From: Paenibacillus agilis
GTDB taxonomy: Bacteria > Bacillota > Bacilli > Paenibacillales > Paenibacillaceae
DNA length: 64,000 nucleotides
Reading direction: 5' to 3'
Assembly: GCF_007786455.1 (NCBI RefSeq)
Contig: NZ_VNJK01000001.1
Coordinates: forward strand, 3,434,673 to 3,498,672
Below the pieces are notes generated by a model, which ran no database searches, was not told the origin of the DNA, and saw only the letters and a program-made list of their open reading frames with translations. The translations under genes and the position numbers were made by a program. Shown here piece after piece: positions 54,352 to 63,159 of the stretch (position 1 is its first letter; each line of letters starts with the position of its first letter).

Positions 54352-55623
54352 ATGGGTGAACAGCCACTAGCAAGGAAACGAACGATTTTCTATGCTACCG
54401 GCAACTTTTCAGCTAATGTTATGGCGCAAATGTTCGCTGCCTATATCGTGTACTACTATGTAGACATTTTAGGTGCACGACCATCCCATGTCGGCATTGT
54501 TATGGTCATGCACGGGATCATCGGTGCTATTCTTAATCCTTTGTTCGGATATGTCTCAGATCGATATCGAACGCGTTGGGGAAGACGCATCCCTTATATT
54601 GCATTTGGCTCCATCCCATTAGCTGCTGTGTTCACCCTTGTATGGTTTCCCCTAGCGCCACAGGAAAGCATCATCTATTATTTTTTCGGAATCGTCATTT
54701 TATTTGATATTTTATACGTACTTGTTATTCTGAACTACTCTGCGCTGTTTCCTGAAATGTTTATTACGATACGTGAACGAGCAGCTGCGGCATCTTGGAA
54801 GCAAATGTTCGGCATTGTCGGCATGCTCGTCGGCGTAGCGCTCCCTCCGCTTATTTATAGTGAATACGGATGGGAGTCTATGGGCTTAGTATTCGGCCTT
54901 TGTTCAGCCGTCTTTCTTCTCGTTACAGCTGCTGGCGCCAAAGAACGATCAAATGTAAACGCAACCAAACCAATCGATTTAGTCAAGGCCCTTCGCCTTA
55001 CGCTGCGCAATCGCATGTTTGTTATTTATGTCACTGGAGGATTCCTCGTTCAATTTACGTTCGCGCTGCTACCTGCCGCTATCCCTTTCTTCAGCAAATA
55101 TGTGTTAAACGCCCCTGAGCTAGCAAATACGTATATGTTAGGCATCGTGTTCCTAACGGCTATTCCAAGTGTTTACGTGTGGGCACGCTGGACAACAAAA
55201 TATGGTCCTAGGCGGGCCATTTTAGCAGCGATTGTACTGTATATGCTCTCTTTGCTGCCACTACTCTTTATTTCAACAAGCGCAGCTACTTATGTGACCA
55301 GTCTGTTTATCGGATTCAGCCTCGCTGGATTGATGGTACTGCTGGAAATACTGCTTGCAGAGGTTATTGATCAAGATGAGGTGAAAAGCGGGGCTAGACG
55401 AGAAGGGATGTACTTTGGCATGAATGGCTTCATTATTCGTTGGGGTGTTTCTCTTCAAGCGTTAATTATGAGCTTCCTGCTTGAAAATACCGGATACGTC
55501 CGAGACGCTGCACAGCAGCCTGAGTTAGCGATAATGGGAATACGTCTTATGCTCGCAGGAATCCCTATCGTAGCTCTGCTATTTGCATTTGTTTGTTTCT
55601 ATCGTTTAAAAGTCGAAGCATAG
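54352..55623 (+). CDS. GPH family (MFS-type) sugar transporter
   Basis: A 423-residue 12-helix permease of the glycoside-pentoside-hexuronide family. The hallmark loop GYVSDRYRTRWGRRIPYIAFGSIP lies at ~63-86. The pattern of the later loop with ARREGMYFGMNGFIIRWGVSLQAL is also typical. Members exchange sugars with cations. The gene is 23 bases after the deacetylase and behind GGAGGAG, so the pair forms an operon that could import and deacetylate sugar. The natural substrate cannot be read from the sequence. Confidence 0.9.
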   Translation: MGEQPLARKRTIFYATGNFSANVMAQMFAAYIVYYYVDILGARPSHVGIVMVMHGIIGAILNPLFGYVSDRYRTRWGRRIPYIAFGSIPLAAVFTLVWFPLAPQESIIYYFFGIVILFDILYVLVILNYSALFPEMFITIRERAAAASWKQMFGIVGMLVGVALPPLIYSEYGWESMGLVFGLCSAVFLLVTAAGAKERSNVNATKPIDLVKALRLTLRNRMFVIYVTGGFLVQFTFALLPAAIPFFSKYVLNAPELANTYMLGIVFLTAIPSVYVWARWTTKYGPRRAILAAIVLYMLSLLPLLFISTSAATYVTSLFIGFSLAGLMVLLEILLAEVIDQDEVKSGARREGMYFGMNGFIIRWGVSLQALIMSFLLENTGYVRDAAQQPELAIMGIRLMLAGIPIVALLFAFVCFYRLKVEA

Positions 55624-55625
55624 TC

Positions 55626-55668
55626 TAAAAAACAAACCTTAGCCGAGCAGCACTCAGCTAAGGTTTGC
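55626..55668 (-). terminator. Terminator of the heat-shock operon
   Basis: CAAACCTTAGC and GCTAAGGTTTG pair around a 13-base loop, followed on the minus strand by TTTTTT. It ends the hrcA-to-dnaJ transcript and also lies 10 bases after the convergent sugar-transporter stop. Confidence 0.87.
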
Positions 55669-55742
55669 AGTATCGTTTGCCTATGTTTTCTTATCAGTTA
55701 ACTCAATAAACATTTGCACAACTATATAGCAAGCATTATTGG

Positions 55743-56867
55743 TTATTCTCCACGGAATGCACGCTTCATACGATCAAAAAATGTCTCTTCATGACTGCCC
55801 TTTGGATGCTCTCCGCTAATAGAAGCGAGCTGACGAAGCAAATCTTTCTGCTCGTCGTTCATCTTCGTTGGCGTCACAACGATAACTTTCACATGCTGAT
55901 CGCCATTGCCGTTGCCGCGCAGATGAGGAACACCTTTGCCGCGCAAACGGAAATACGTACCTGTTTGTGTACCCGCCGGAATCTTCAACTTCACTTTATC
56001 ATGAAGCGTCGGAATCTCAATCTCGTCACCTAACGCCGCTTGCGCGAACGTCAATGGTACTTCGCAGTAAATGTCATCATCTTCACGTTGGAAGAATTCA
56101 TGCTGCTTCACGCGGATAACGATATACAGGTCGCCTGCCGGTCCACCGCGCAGACCGCTCTCACCTTCACCGGTCATGCGAAGCTGTGCTCCGTCATAAG
56201 CACCAGCTGGGATGCGAACGTTAATCTTACGCTGCTTCTTCACTGTTCCGTTTCCATGACAGCTGCTGCACTTCTCCTTGATCACTTTACCTTTTCCTTG
56301 GCAAGTGGAGCAAGCACGACGGTTCACCATACGGCCGAACGGCGTGTTCTGTACAACTTCCTGCTGACCTGTTCCACCACAAGTAGAACATTTTTCTGGC
56401 TTCGTACCTGGCTTCGCACCTGTGCCGAAGCACGGATCACATTGCTCGGTACGCGGAATCGTAATTTCCTTCTCTACGCCGAATGCCGCTTCTTTAAATT
56501 CCACTTGCATCGTATATTGAAGGTCGCCCCCACGCTGTGGTGCGTTCGGATCACGACGATTGCCTCCGCCACCGAAGAACATGTCGAAAATATCGCCGAA
56601 GCCACCAAAGTCGCCTGAGAAGCCTCCGCCGCCCATACCTTGGTTCGGATCAACGTGACCGTACTGATCATACACCGCACGCTTTTGCGTGTCGCTCAAT
56701 ACGTCATATGCTTCTTTCACTTCTTTGAACTTATCTTCTGCATCTGCAGCCTTGTTCACGTCAGGGTGATACTGACGTGCCAATTTGCGGTATGCTTTCT
56801 TGATCTCATCATCGCCAGAGCCTTTGTTGACTCCAAGCACCTCATAATAATCGCGTTTATCTGCCAT
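55743..56867 (-). CDS. dnaJ: Molecular chaperone DnaJ (Hsp40)
   Basis: A 374-residue type I DnaJ, the co-chaperone that delivers substrates and stimulates DnaK ATPase. The J domain (~1-70) carries HPDVN. A Gly/Phe region (~73-110) follows, then four zinc repeats: [24 protein letters not shown] and CSSCHGNG (~145-210). The C-terminal substrate domain ends at ~350. It is the last gene of the operon; 130 bases separate it from dnaK. B. subtilis continues directly into prmA, which is not so here. Confidence 0.98.
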   Translation of the reverse strand: MADKRDYYEVLGVNKGSGDDEIKKAYRKLARQYHPDVNKAADAEDKFKEVKEAYDVLSDTQKRAVYDQYGHVDPNQGMGGGGFSGDFGGFGDIFDMFFGGGGNRRDPNAPQRGGDLQYTMQVEFKEAAFGVEKEITIPRTEQCDPCFGTGAKPGTKPEKCSTCGGTGQQEVVQNTPFGRMVNRRACSTCQGKGKVIKEKCSSCHGNGTVKKQRKINVRIPAGAYDGAQLRMTGEGESGLRGGPAGDLYIVIRVKQHEFFQREDDDIYCEVPLTFAQAALGDEIEIPTLHDKVKLKIPAGTQTGTYFRLRGKGVPHLRGNGNGDQHVKVIVVTPTKMNDEQKDLLRQLASISGEHPKGSHEETFFDRMKRAFRGE

Positions 56868-56996
56868 TGTTCCACCCCCATTACCTTACAAATTTTAATC
56901 TTATCAGCGATGGCTCTCCCATTCAAGTCTATCACCGCTGACAAAAGGAAAGTCAAAGCCGAGCGCAGCTCAGCTTTGACTTCCTAGCGAAGACGA

Positions 56997-58838
56997 TTAC
57001 TTCTTGTCTTCGTCAACAACTTCATAATCCGCATCTACGACGTTGTCTCTTTGTGCCGCACCGCTATCTTGAGCGCCTTGACCTTCAGCACCCTGTTGAG
57101 CTGCTTGAGCTTGCTCGTAAAGCTTCACAGACAACTGTTGAACTATTTCTGTAAGTTCTTCTGTCGCTGCTTTGATCTCATCCAGGTTGTCGCCTTCTAG
57201 CGCTTTTTTCACTTTTTCTTTTGCTTCATTAGCCTTGTCAACGTCAGCTTGATCTGCTTTGTCGCCAAGATCTTTGATTGTTTTCTCAGTTGTGTAAACG
57301 AGTTGGTCAGCATTGTTTCTTACTTCAACCATCTCTTTACGCTTCTTGTCTTCTTCAGCATGAAGCTCTGCTTCTTTCATCATGCGGTCGATTTCATCAT
57401 CAGACAAACCGCTGGAAGAAGTAATCGTGATGTTTTGAATTTTACCAGTACCTTTATCTTGTGCAGATACTTTAACGATACCGTTCGCATCAATATCAAA
57501 TGTAACTTCGATTTGTGGAACGCCACGTGGTGCTGGTGGAATGTCAGACAAGATGAAGCGTCCAAGTGTTTTGTTGTCTCCTGCCATAGAGCGCTCACCT
57601 TGAAGCACGTGGATTTCTACGCTTGTTTGGTTGTCAGCATACGTGGAGTATACTTGAGCCTTTTGCGTAGGAATTGTTGTGTTGCGCTCGATCATCTTCG
57701 TAAATACGCCGCCAGCTGTCTCGATACCTAGAGACAATGGAGTTACGTCTAGCAATACAACGTCTTTAACGTCACCAGTCAAGACACCTGCTTGAACAGC
57801 TGCACCAAGTGCAACAACTTCGTCCGGGTTAACGCCTTTATATGGCTCTTTACCTGTCAATTTCTTGATTGCTTCTTGAACAGCCGGGATACGTGTAGAT
57901 CCACCAACAAGTACGATCTTGTGGATGTCAGCTGGAGTCAAGCCAGCATCTTGCATCGCTTGACGTGTAGGAGCAAGCGTACGCTCTACCAAGTTCTCAG
58001 ACAACTCTTCGAACTTCGCACGAGTCAAGTTAAGCTCCAAGTGTTGTGGAACGCCATCAACAACTGTAATGAACGGCAAGCTGATTGTTGTCGTCATCAC
58101 ACCAGACAATTCTTTCTTCGCTTTCTCAGCAGCATCTTTAAGACGTTGAACAGCTGCTTTGTCCTTACCCAGGTCAATGCCGTTCTCTTTCTTGAATTCT
58201 GCAACCAAGTGGTCGATGATTACTTGGTCAAAGTCGTCGCCGCCCAAGCTGTTGTCACCGCTTGTTGCTTTAACTTCGAAGAAGCCATCGCCAAGCTCAA
58301 GGATCGATACGTCGAATGTACCGCCGCCCAAGTCATAGACAAGGATCGTTTGATCGTTTTCTTTATCTGCACCGTACGCCAATGCAGCCGCTGTCGGCTC
58401 GTTGACGATACGCAATACTTCTAGACCTGCAATTTTACCTGCATCCTTCGTCGCTTGACGCTGGGAGTCATTGAAGTAAGCTGGAACCGTAATAACAGCT
58501 TGCGTTACTGGCTGACCCAAGTAAGCTTCTGCATCTGCTTTCAACTTTTGAAGAATCATTGCAGATACTTCTTGTGGAGAATAGCTCTTGTCGTCAATTT
58601 TCGTTGGGAAGTTTGTACCCATATGACGCTTAATAGACATTACTGTACGATCCGGATTTGTGATCGCTTGACGTTTCGCTGTTTCACCAACAACACGCTC
58701 ACCGTCTTTTTTGAAGCCTACAACGGATGGCGTCGTGCGAGCGCCTTCTGGATTTGGAATTACGACAGCCTCGCCGCCTTCCATTACTGCCACACAAGAG
58801 TTTGTTGTTCCCAAGTCAATACCGATTACTTTACTCAT
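56997..58838 (-). CDS. dnaK: Molecular chaperone DnaK (Hsp70)
   Basis: A 613-residue Hsp70. The nucleotide-binding domain starts [14 protein letters not shown] (residues ~5-18) and contains [15 protein letters not shown] (~170-185) and [10 protein letters not shown] (~310). The substrate-binding domain follows from ~355, with [18 protein letters not shown]. The lid ends in a Gln/Gly/Ala-rich tail and the terminal [14 protein letters not shown]. All motifs are intact. The gene is 111 bases after grpE in the HrcA-controlled operon. Confidence 0.98.
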   Translation of the reverse strand: MSKVIGIDLGTTNSCVAVMEGGEAVVIPNPEGARTTPSVVGFKKDGERVVGETAKRQAITNPDRTVMSIKRHMGTNFPTKIDDKSYSPQEVSAMILQKLKADAEAYLGQPVTQAVITVPAYFNDSQRQATKDAGKIAGLEVLRIVNEPTAAALAYGADKENDQTILVYDLGGGTFDVSILELGDGFFEVKATSGDNSLGGDDFDQVIIDHLVAEFKKENGIDLGKDKAAVQRLKDAAEKAKKELSGVMTTTISLPFITVVDGVPQHLELNLTRAKFEELSENLVERTLAPTRQAMQDAGLTPADIHKIVLVGGSTRIPAVQEAIKKLTGKEPYKGVNPDEVVALGAAVQAGVLTGDVKDVVLLDVTPLSLGIETAGGVFTKMIERNTTIPTQKAQVYSTYADNQTSVEIHVLQGERSMAGDNKTLGRFILSDIPPAPRGVPQIEVTFDIDANGIVKVSAQDKGTGKIQNITITSSSGLSDDEIDRMMKEAELHAEEDKKRKEMVEVRNNADQLVYTTEKTIKDLGDKADQADVDKANEAKEKVKKALEGDNLDEIKAATEELTEIVQQLSVKLYEQAQAAQQGAEGQGAQDSGAAQRDNVVDADYEVVDEDKK

Positions 58839-58949
58839 GAAAAGTGACCTCCTTCAAGGTTTGCAGCTTCACAAATTGGCTTTGCTACTACTGCGTAGAA
58901 TGTTTTGTAGTTATTATTAAATAAATTGAATTTGCTCTGATGTACAAGA

Positions 58950-59513
58950 TTAAGAGCTTACTTTAACCATTGCTGGACGCACAACGCGGTCTTTCAGCAT
59001 GTAGCCCTTTTGCAGCTCTTCTACGACGATGCCTTCTTCGTATTCATCCGTCTCCACTTGCATAATCGCTTGATGGAATTCCGGATTGAACGGCTCGCCT
59101 ACCGCTTTAATTGCAGTTACACCCTCTTGTTCCAACACTTGCTGGAACTGACGGAATATCATATCGATACCTTTCGAGAACGAATCGTTATCGCTAGATG
59201 GATTCGTAGAAAGTGCGCGCTCAAAATTATCCAAAATCGGAACAAGGTCCGTAACGAGCTTAGAAGATGCGTATTTCGCCAAGTCTTCCTTCTCTTTCAG
59301 CGTACGGCGGCGGAAATTATCATAATCTGCTTGTACACGCAGCATACGTTGATAGTTTTCTTCCGCTTCTGCTTTCGCTTGCTCCAATACTGCTTGAAGG
59401 TCGTTTGACTCTTCGCCGCCAACCTCAGCAGCAGTTTCTGTTTGTTCTTGCTCGAAAGCAGTTGCCTCCTGCTCTTGCAGGTTCGCATCTTGTTCTTGTT
59501 TCAACTCCTTCAC
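58950..59513 (-). CDS. grpE: Nucleotide exchange factor GrpE
   Basis: A 187-residue GrpE, the ADP-release factor of DnaK. The N-terminal ~45 residues are a Glu/Gln-rich acidic segment. A long dimerising helix follows (YQRMLRVQADYDNFRRRTLKEKEDLAKYA, ~55-85). The beta-wing domain ends in GEPFNPEFHQAIMQVE and the conserved KGYMLKDRVVRPAMVKV. It is preceded by the chaperonin gene (90-base gap) rather than directly by hrcA as in B. subtilis. Confidence 0.97.
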   Translation of the reverse strand: MKELKQEQDANLQEQEATAFEQEQTETAAEVGGEESNDLQAVLEQAKAEAEENYQRMLRVQADYDNFRRRTLKEKEDLAKYASSKLVTDLVPILDNFERALSTNPSSDNDSFSKGIDMIFRQFQQVLEQEGVTAIKAVGEPFNPEFHQAIMQVETDEYEEGIVVEELQKGYMLKDRVVRPAMVKVSS

Positions 59514-59603
59514 CTCCCCTATGTAGTAAACTTATCTATCCTGATGACTTTCGTCATTGATCTCAATGATGATTTCATGAAACTCATTGATTGTATGCCA
59601 TCG

Positions 59604-61184
59604 TTACTCTCTGCTTGAAGCACTATCACGCATCTTGATTACCGTATGAATGCGAAGGACTGCTGCGGCGACTTCTCCCGCCGCACGCAATGCGTACAGC
59701 TTCACGCGCGCTGGATCGACGATGCCTGCTTCCATGACAGGCAGCAAGGCGCCTGTATCGCAGTCGATGCCGATGGCATCATTGCCTGCGGCCGTTTGCG
59801 CCGCACGCGCTTCCTCGAGCTTCTCCAGCGGATTGTAGCCGGCATTGAGCACCACTTGCGCCATCGGCTTACGCAGCGCTTCAGCGACTGCGGCAATGCC
59901 GAACGCCTCCATACCGCGCACCGTTTCGCGATAGCGCTCCAGCGCGTAGGACACCGCCAATTCGGCGGTGCCTCCGCCCGGCAGGACGCCGCCTTGAATG
60001 GCGGCCTGCAGCGCGGAGGCTGCGTCGGCGGCGATACGTGCCCGCTCGCCGACAATCTCGCGCGTGCTCGCACCGACGAGCATGGTCACCTGCTTCGCAG
60101 CGCCTGCCGCAGGTGACCATGCGGATAGCGACGGCTGTGGCGCTGCATACAGCCGCACGCGCTCCAGCCGCTCGTCATAGCGAACGGCTGGCGTCCGCCC
60201 GAGCATCGCTTCGAGCTCGTTGCCGGCCTTACTTAAGGCCGTTCGCTTGAGCGGCTTCGCTCCCGTGAGCTGCGCCACACGCTTCACCTGCTCGCGGCTC
60301 ACACGCTGCACGACCATAATCTCGTGGTCGAAGCAGAACTGCTCGGCCTCCGGGTGAATGCTGCGCTCTAGCACGATGAGGCCTACCCCAAGCTGCTTCA
60401 GCTGCTCCAGCTGTAGCATAAAAGCACGCTGCAGCTGCATATACTGCTGGAAGCCAGCCTCTGTAGAGAGCAATTGCTCATCAAGCTCCTCTGGCACGAG
60501 TCCGTCTTGCAAGACGAGCACTCGGCAGTCCCTTTGCTCAGACAGCCATTCATAGTGAAGCGGCTTCTGTTTCAGCAGCAATCCTTCGAAGGATTCATTT
60601 TCAGCCAGCTCATGAGCTTCAACTGCGTCTGCCAATCGGAAGGTTCGGCTCTTTAGCGTGTCCCAACCAATCAGCTTACCTGCTTCCAGCACAAGCTCAA
60701 CAATATCTTCTTGCTCACGCCCTGCGACATATACGGCTTGGCGCAGCAGAGAGTCGTCCCAGCCTTGCAATGCAATCGCTCGCTCCGCTAACAATTGTGA
60801 AGCATATGCAATGCCCTGCTGAATGCCAGCTACAACCTTCGCTGCAGGAACGCCGCGCATAACTTGCTGAACACCCGCTTCAACCAACGCTCCAGCGAGC
60901 ACGGTCGCTGTCGTCGTTCCGTCTCCAACTTCCTGCTGCTGGGCCCAAGCTACTTGAATAACAAGTTTAGCAACGGGATGAGTTACATCCATTCGATCAA
61001 GAATGGTGACTCCATCATTCGTTAATATGATGTCTCCCTGTGCCCCGACTAGCATTACATCCAGCCCTTTCGGACCTAATGTTCCTTCTACCGCTGAGCA
61101 CAAAGTGCGAACAGCTTGGGCATTGTTGAGGAGCGTCGCATAACGCTCATCACTTTCCTGCCTTGAAGATGGATGCTGCGCCAT
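59604..61184 (-). CDS. Archaeal-like (group III) chaperonin, TCP-1/cpn60 superfamily
   Basis: A 526-residue chaperonin, distinct from GroEL. ATPase motifs are complete: TLGPKG (35-40), NDGVTIL (56-62), GDGTTTA (87-93) and the hydrolytic Asp387, 16 residues before GGG (403-405). The apical part, with EGLLLKQKPLHYEW, RVLVLQD and VQRVSREQVKRVAQLTGAKP, follows the thermosome pattern. It includes a helical-protrusion-like segment that would act as built-in lid, so no GroES should be needed. The end, PARVKLYALRAAGEVAAAVL, is group II/III-like. It lies between hrcA and grpE behind AGAGGAGG and ATG 61182-61184; an in-frame ATG 12 codons earlier lacks a site. Codons ~260-510 are markedly G+C-rich. Confidence 0.93.
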   Translation of the reverse strand: MAQHPSSRQESDERYATLLNNAQAVRTLCSAVEGTLGPKGLDVMLVGAQGDIILTNDGVTILDRMDVTHPVAKLVIQVAWAQQQEVGDGTTTATVLAGALVEAGVQQVMRGVPAAKVVAGIQQGIAYASQLLAERAIALQGWDDSLLRQAVYVAGREQEDIVELVLEAGKLIGWDTLKSRTFRLADAVEAHELAENESFEGLLLKQKPLHYEWLSEQRDCRVLVLQDGLVPEELDEQLLSTEAGFQQYMQLQRAFMLQLEQLKQLGVGLIVLERSIHPEAEQFCFDHEIMVVQRVSREQVKRVAQLTGAKPLKRTALSKAGNELEAMLGRTPAVRYDERLERVRLYAAPQPSLSAWSPAAGAAKQVTMLVGASTREIVGERARIAADAASALQAAIQGGVLPGGGTAELAVSYALERYRETVRGMEAFGIAAVAEALRKPMAQVVLNAGYNPLEKLEEARAAQTAAGNDAIGIDCDTGALLPVMEAGIVDPARVKLYALRAAGEVAAAVLRIHTVIKMRDSASSRE

Positions 61185-61235
61185 CGAACCCCTCCTCTCT
61201 GCCTCTTTCTGATTACTCACGGTTACTTCATACCA

Positions 61236-62279
61236 TTACTTATGATATCGTTCCATAAATACAGCTAGCTGCTGAGATACTTGCTGCATCAGATTAATTA
61301 CTTTTGCATATTCCATTCGAGTCGGACCAAGAAGTCCAATCGTCCCTAGGTTTTGACCGTGAACCGAGTAGGTTGCTGTAATTAAACTGCAATTAGAAAT
61401 AGCGGCATGTGTGTTTTCCTGACCAATCCGAACTTGAATACCAGTACCTTGATCCGCTGCACCTGGCGCTCCAATTACTTTAATTAAAGCAGGCGTTTCT
61501 TCAAGCAGTTCCCAGATCGTCTTTATCCGATCCACATCTTGAAATTCCGGCTGATTCAGCATGTTCGTCGTTCCACTCAAGTACACTTCTCGCTGTGCTT
61601 CATCACCGCTAAGGACAGTTTCTACCATCGAAATCATTTCTTGAGCATGAGATACATATTTGCTCATCTCATCGCCAATTTCTTTGTACAACTGTGATCT
61701 CAACTTAATGAGCGGAACACCCGTCAACTTCGTATTAAGCAAGTTTACAACCTTCTCCAACTCCGAAGTGGAGATGCCCGGCGGAATCGCTACTGTTTTA
61801 TTTTCAACATGACCTGTATTTGTCACAATGATTGCAACTGCCGTATCATCATTCAGCGGCAGCAGTTGAAAATGTCTAAGTGTCGTATCGAACATGCCCG
61901 GTCCAAGCGCGATCGACGTATAATTCGTTAACTGAGCTAATGTAGAAGCTGTATGCTGAACAACTTGTTCCATCGCTGTTATTTTTTCCGCAAACATCGA
62001 TTTCAATCGATGCACTTCTTCTTTGGACAAATTGTCCAGACGAACAAGATGATCGACATAATAACGATATCCCTTGTGAGAAGGAATGCGTCCTGCTGAC
62101 GTATGAGGCTGTTCTAGAAATCCAAGCTCCTCAAGATCCGCCATCTCGTTCCGTATCGTCGCCGGACTGTATCCAACGTCGCCACGCTTCGAAATGCTGC
62201 GCGAACCGACCGGTTCAGCCGAGCTAATGTAATCATCTACTATCGCTGTTAATATAAGTCGCTGGCGTTCCGTCAACAT
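61236..62279 (-). CDS. hrcA: Heat-inducible transcriptional repressor HrcA
   Basis: A 347-residue repressor that binds CIRCE operators and normally is kept active by GroEL. The winged-helix DNA-binding part starts MLTERQRLILTAIVDDYISS and includes SKRGDVGYSPATIRNEMADLEELG. The remaining domain contains KVNLINQAAE-like stretches typical of HrcA (LEKVVNLLNTKLTG) and the end GPTRMEYAKVINLMQQVSQ. The ATG at 62277-62279 is 7 bases after GGAGGG; a frame 23 codons longer would begin inside the CIRCE element and is rejected. It opens the operon hrcA-chaperonin-grpE-dnaK-dnaJ. Confidence 0.97.
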   Translation of the reverse strand: MLTERQRLILTAIVDDYISSAEPVGSRSISKRGDVGYSPATIRNEMADLEELGFLEQPHTSAGRIPSHKGYRYYVDHLVRLDNLSKEEVHRLKSMFAEKITAMEQVVQHTASTLAQLTNYTSIALGPGMFDTTLRHFQLLPLNDDTAVAIIVTNTGHVENKTVAIPPGISTSELEKVVNLLNTKLTGVPLIKLRSQLYKEIGDEMSKYVSHAQEMISMVETVLSGDEAQREVYLSGTTNMLNQPEFQDVDRIKTIWELLEETPALIKVIGAPGAADQGTGIQVRIGQENTHAAISNCSLITATYSVHGQNLGTIGLLGPTRMEYAKVINLMQQVSQQLAVFMERYHK

Positions 62280-62337
62280 ACGCATCCCTCCAAATATAAG
62301 TATAGGCAGCTTTGTGCCCATCCGAACTTCCTCTTCG

Positions 62338-62364
62338 TTAGCACTCATCGTCGTCGAGTGCTAA
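62338..62364. promoter_or_regulatory. CIRCE operator of the hrcA operon
   Basis: A perfect 9-9-9 element: TTAGCACTC, a 9-base spacer, GAGTGCTAA. It lies about 60 bases upstream of the hrcA start. HrcA binding here represses the whole operon, including the chaperonin gene. Confidence 0.98.
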
Positions 62365-62375
62365 CCGATATAACA

Positions 62376-62405
62376 AAAATACCAAACGGACAAGACGATT
62401 GTCAA
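62376..62405 (-). promoter_or_regulatory. Candidate sigma-A promoter of the hrcA operon
   Basis: TTGACA (62400-62405) and TATTTT (62376-62381) with an 18-base spacer, directly upstream of CIRCE. An alternative -35/-10 pair TTGTCC and TATATC overlaps it. Confidence 0.6.
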
Positions 62406-62406
62406 G

Positions 62407-62874
62407 TCAGTTCAGTACTTTAAGCACTGCTATTTCATCACAACAATGTTGTTTGCTGCAATGGATACAATCCTTCCATACTTTTTCGGGAAAAATCTCT
62501 TTCTCCACAACCGTAAATCCATTCTTCTCAAAAAAGCGAACTTCATAAGTTAATGCCATTACCTTAGTCAATTCTCTTTCCTTAGCCATCTGCATCAAGG
62601 AGTCCATAATCATACTACCAATCCCTCTTCCTTGATAACCAGGGGATATCCCTAACGACCGCACTTCAACGAGATCTTGGCCAAGCTGACATAACGATCC
62701 GCACCCAACTAATTCCCCTTCTGTTTCAACGACAACAAAGTCCGGAATGAGAGTAGCCAGCATTTCACGCGTACGCGGTAACATAATACCTTGAACTGCA
62801 TAACCTTGTATCAATTGAAAGAGCGCCTCTATATCGCTCTCTGTCGCCGAACGGCAAACTAACGTTGTGGTCAT
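62407..62874 (-). CDS. GNAT family N-acetyltransferase
   Basis: A 155-residue acetyl-CoA-dependent N-acetyltransferase. The acetyl-CoA loop reads VRSLGISPGYQGRGIGSMIMD (motif A, Q/RxxGxG/A, ~70-90). The N-terminal RSATESDIEALFQLIQGYAVQGIMLPRT resembles N-acetylglutamate-synthase-like (ArgA C-terminal domain) GNATs, and the C-terminal Cys/His stretch CIHCSKQHCCDE fits that group. The substrate is undetermined. The ATG at 62872-62874 follows GAGGTGA; the frame runs 19 codons further upstream without a site. It stands between hemW and hrcA on the same strand, and its stop lies next to the hrcA promoter. Confidence 0.88.
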   Translation of the reverse strand: MTTTLVCRSATESDIEALFQLIQGYAVQGIMLPRTREMLATLIPDFVVVETEGELVGCGSLCQLGQDLVEVRSLGISPGYQGRGIGSMIMDSLMQMAKERELTKVMALTYEVRFFEKNGFTVVEKEIFPEKVWKDCIHCSKQHCCDEIAVLKVLN

Positions 62875-63030
62875 CGCAACTTCACCTCTGGATCGTGATT
62901 GCAAATATGAATACGAATTAATATACATCAATATGCATAATATTTCAATCCTGTATAGGAAAAAATATATTCAACTATAGCCTGTTTTTTATAAGCAGCA
63001 CGAGTCCTTACCCCGGCTTACATTAACAAC

Positions 63031-63059
63031 AAAAAAAGAGGCACCATAATGGCGCCTCT
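63031..63059 (-). terminator. Terminator after hemW
   Basis: GAGGC-x-CCAT pairs with ATGG-x-GCCTC, followed by a seven-T run on the minus strand. It lies about 100 bases after the hemW stop; nothing else is evident in 63060-63159. The stretch 62932-63030 is AT-rich and may carry the GNAT promoter. Confidence 0.85.
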
Positions 63060-63159
63060 CTATATACAAATGTAGATTTATTCTTTTTACTGTATAACCG
63101 TCGTCATACATTTGTTGCATGTTTGTTGCCCATAATGGTGCATTTCCAAAAAAAACGAA

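Noticed and set aside
59646-60250. Several plus- and minus-strand frames in the chaperonin gene
   Set aside because: High G+C content depletes stop codons here; none has a ribosome site or recognisable protein character.
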